The translations under genes were made by a program, and so were the position numbers. The notes under the pieces are model-generated. The model saw only the letters and a program-made list of their open reading frames with translations. It did no database searches and was not told the origin of the DNA. This document shows, piece after piece, positions 6,569 through 6,689 of a stretch of DNA of 6,689 bases. Numbering within the stretch: the stretch's first letter is position 1; each line of letters opens with the position of its first letter. The DNA comes from Acidobacteriota bacterium (GTDB lineage Bacteria > Acidobacteriota > Terriglobia > Terriglobales > Acidobacteriaceae), in the NCBI GenBank assembly GCA_021778875.1, contig JAJYBT010000144.1, positions 1 to 6,689 on the forward strand, in the 5' to 3' direction.

Positions 6569-6594
6569 GGGGCCGCTGTGGCGGCAGCGGCACC
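6569..6594. repeat. GC-rich inverted repeat upstream of GH3 gene
   Basis: GCCGCTG (6572-6578) and CAGCGGC (6585-6591) form a perfect 7-bp stem around a 6-nt loop. After one mismatch it is extended by GG/CC (6569-6570 with 6593-6594). It lies between the CRP-like site and the GH3 start. It has no T-run on either strand. It could be a leader hairpin if transcription starts upstream of it, or chance in GC-rich DNA. Confidence 0.3.
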
Positions 6595-6621
6595 GGGCAA
6601 GTCCTTTTTTATCGGTAGCGA

Positions 6622-6637
6622 AGTGATCTGAATCACA
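6622..6637 (-). promoter_or_regulatory. CRP-like binding site upstream of GH3 gene
   Basis: Minus strand reads TGTGATTCAGATCACT, against the Crp consensus TGTGA-N6-TCACA: both half-sites match except the last base, and the inner T/A pair (TGTGAT-N4-ATCAC) also fits. The centre is about 127 bp upstream of the GH3 start codon at 6502. That is distant for a simple Crp promoter if the -10 box at 6518-6523 is the one used, so either another promoter lies in between or the site works with a second regulator. It could also serve a rightward gene beyond the window. A Crp/Fnr-family protein as the binder is inference from the consensus. Confidence 0.5.
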
Positions 6638-6689
6638 TGGTGGGGTGAATGATGTCACTGCCTGGCCTATGCCGCCTGGGGCAGACTCG

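Noticed and set aside
4910..6631. 573-residue open frame on the + strand, opposite the GH3 gene
   Set aside because: It is the mirror of the GH3 coding frame in GC-rich DNA. The translation is low-complexity in Gly/Val/Asp with no recognisable domain, while the opposite strand encodes an unmistakable GH3 enzyme.
6503..6658. In-frame 52-residue extension of the GH3 protein to the ATG at 6658
   Set aside because: It would bury the signal peptide behind a Cys/His-rich hydrophilic stretch and place the CRP-like site inside the gene.
6649..6689. Possible rightward gene start (MMSLPGLCRLGQT...) after a GGTGGGG stretch
   Set aside because: Only about 13 codons before the window ends; no recognisable protein, so it cannot be supported. 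Worth checking with flanking sequence.

Overview
The window is GC-rich, densely coding bacterial DNA. It holds five genes, one of them cut by the left edge. Two large secreted glycoside hydrolases (GH20 type and GH3 with a PA14 insert) lie near a xylulokinase, together with two small housekeeping-type or unknown genes. This mix and the style of the proteins suggest a polysaccharide-degrading soil bacterium. Acidobacteriota (Terriglobia; for example Terriglobus, Granulicella or Edaphobacter relatives) is my best guess, but there is no 16S or marker gene here to prove it.

Layout, left to right. The 3' end of a xylulokinase gene (to 422, + strand) is followed by a 91-bp gap with a 22-bp imperfect palindrome. 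Then comes a full-length secreted GH20-type beta-N-acetylhexosaminidase (514-2625, +). A 46-bp convergent gap with a 26-bp near-perfect palindrome separates it from a leftward block. That block holds a PP-loop ATPase of the COG2102/DUF71 (diphthine-ammonia ligase-like) family (2672-3340, -), a 103-residue protein of unknown function (3448-3759, -), a clear rho-independent terminator (3865-3899, - strand), and a secreted GH3 glycosidase (3926-6502, -). The last 187 bp upstream of the GH3 gene contain no supportable gene. They do hold a CRP-like site, a hairpin, and a second copy of the 8-bp palindrome GTGTACAC that also forms the core of the palindrome upstream of the GH20 gene.

Functionally, GH3 and GH20 are predicted to act outside the cytoplasm and release monosaccharides from oligosaccharides: glucose or xylose for GH3, and N-acetylhexosamine for GH20. 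Xylulokinase is the cytoplasmic entry step of xylulose into the pentose phosphate pathway. A shared palindrome in front of both hydrolase genes and a CRP-like site in front of GH3 hint at carbon-source-dependent co-regulation. This regulatory link is the most interesting thing I see. The genes themselves belong to known families, and I found no mobile element, CRISPR array, tRNA/rRNA or clearly undescribed multi-gene system. No stretch longer than 300 bases is without a gene.
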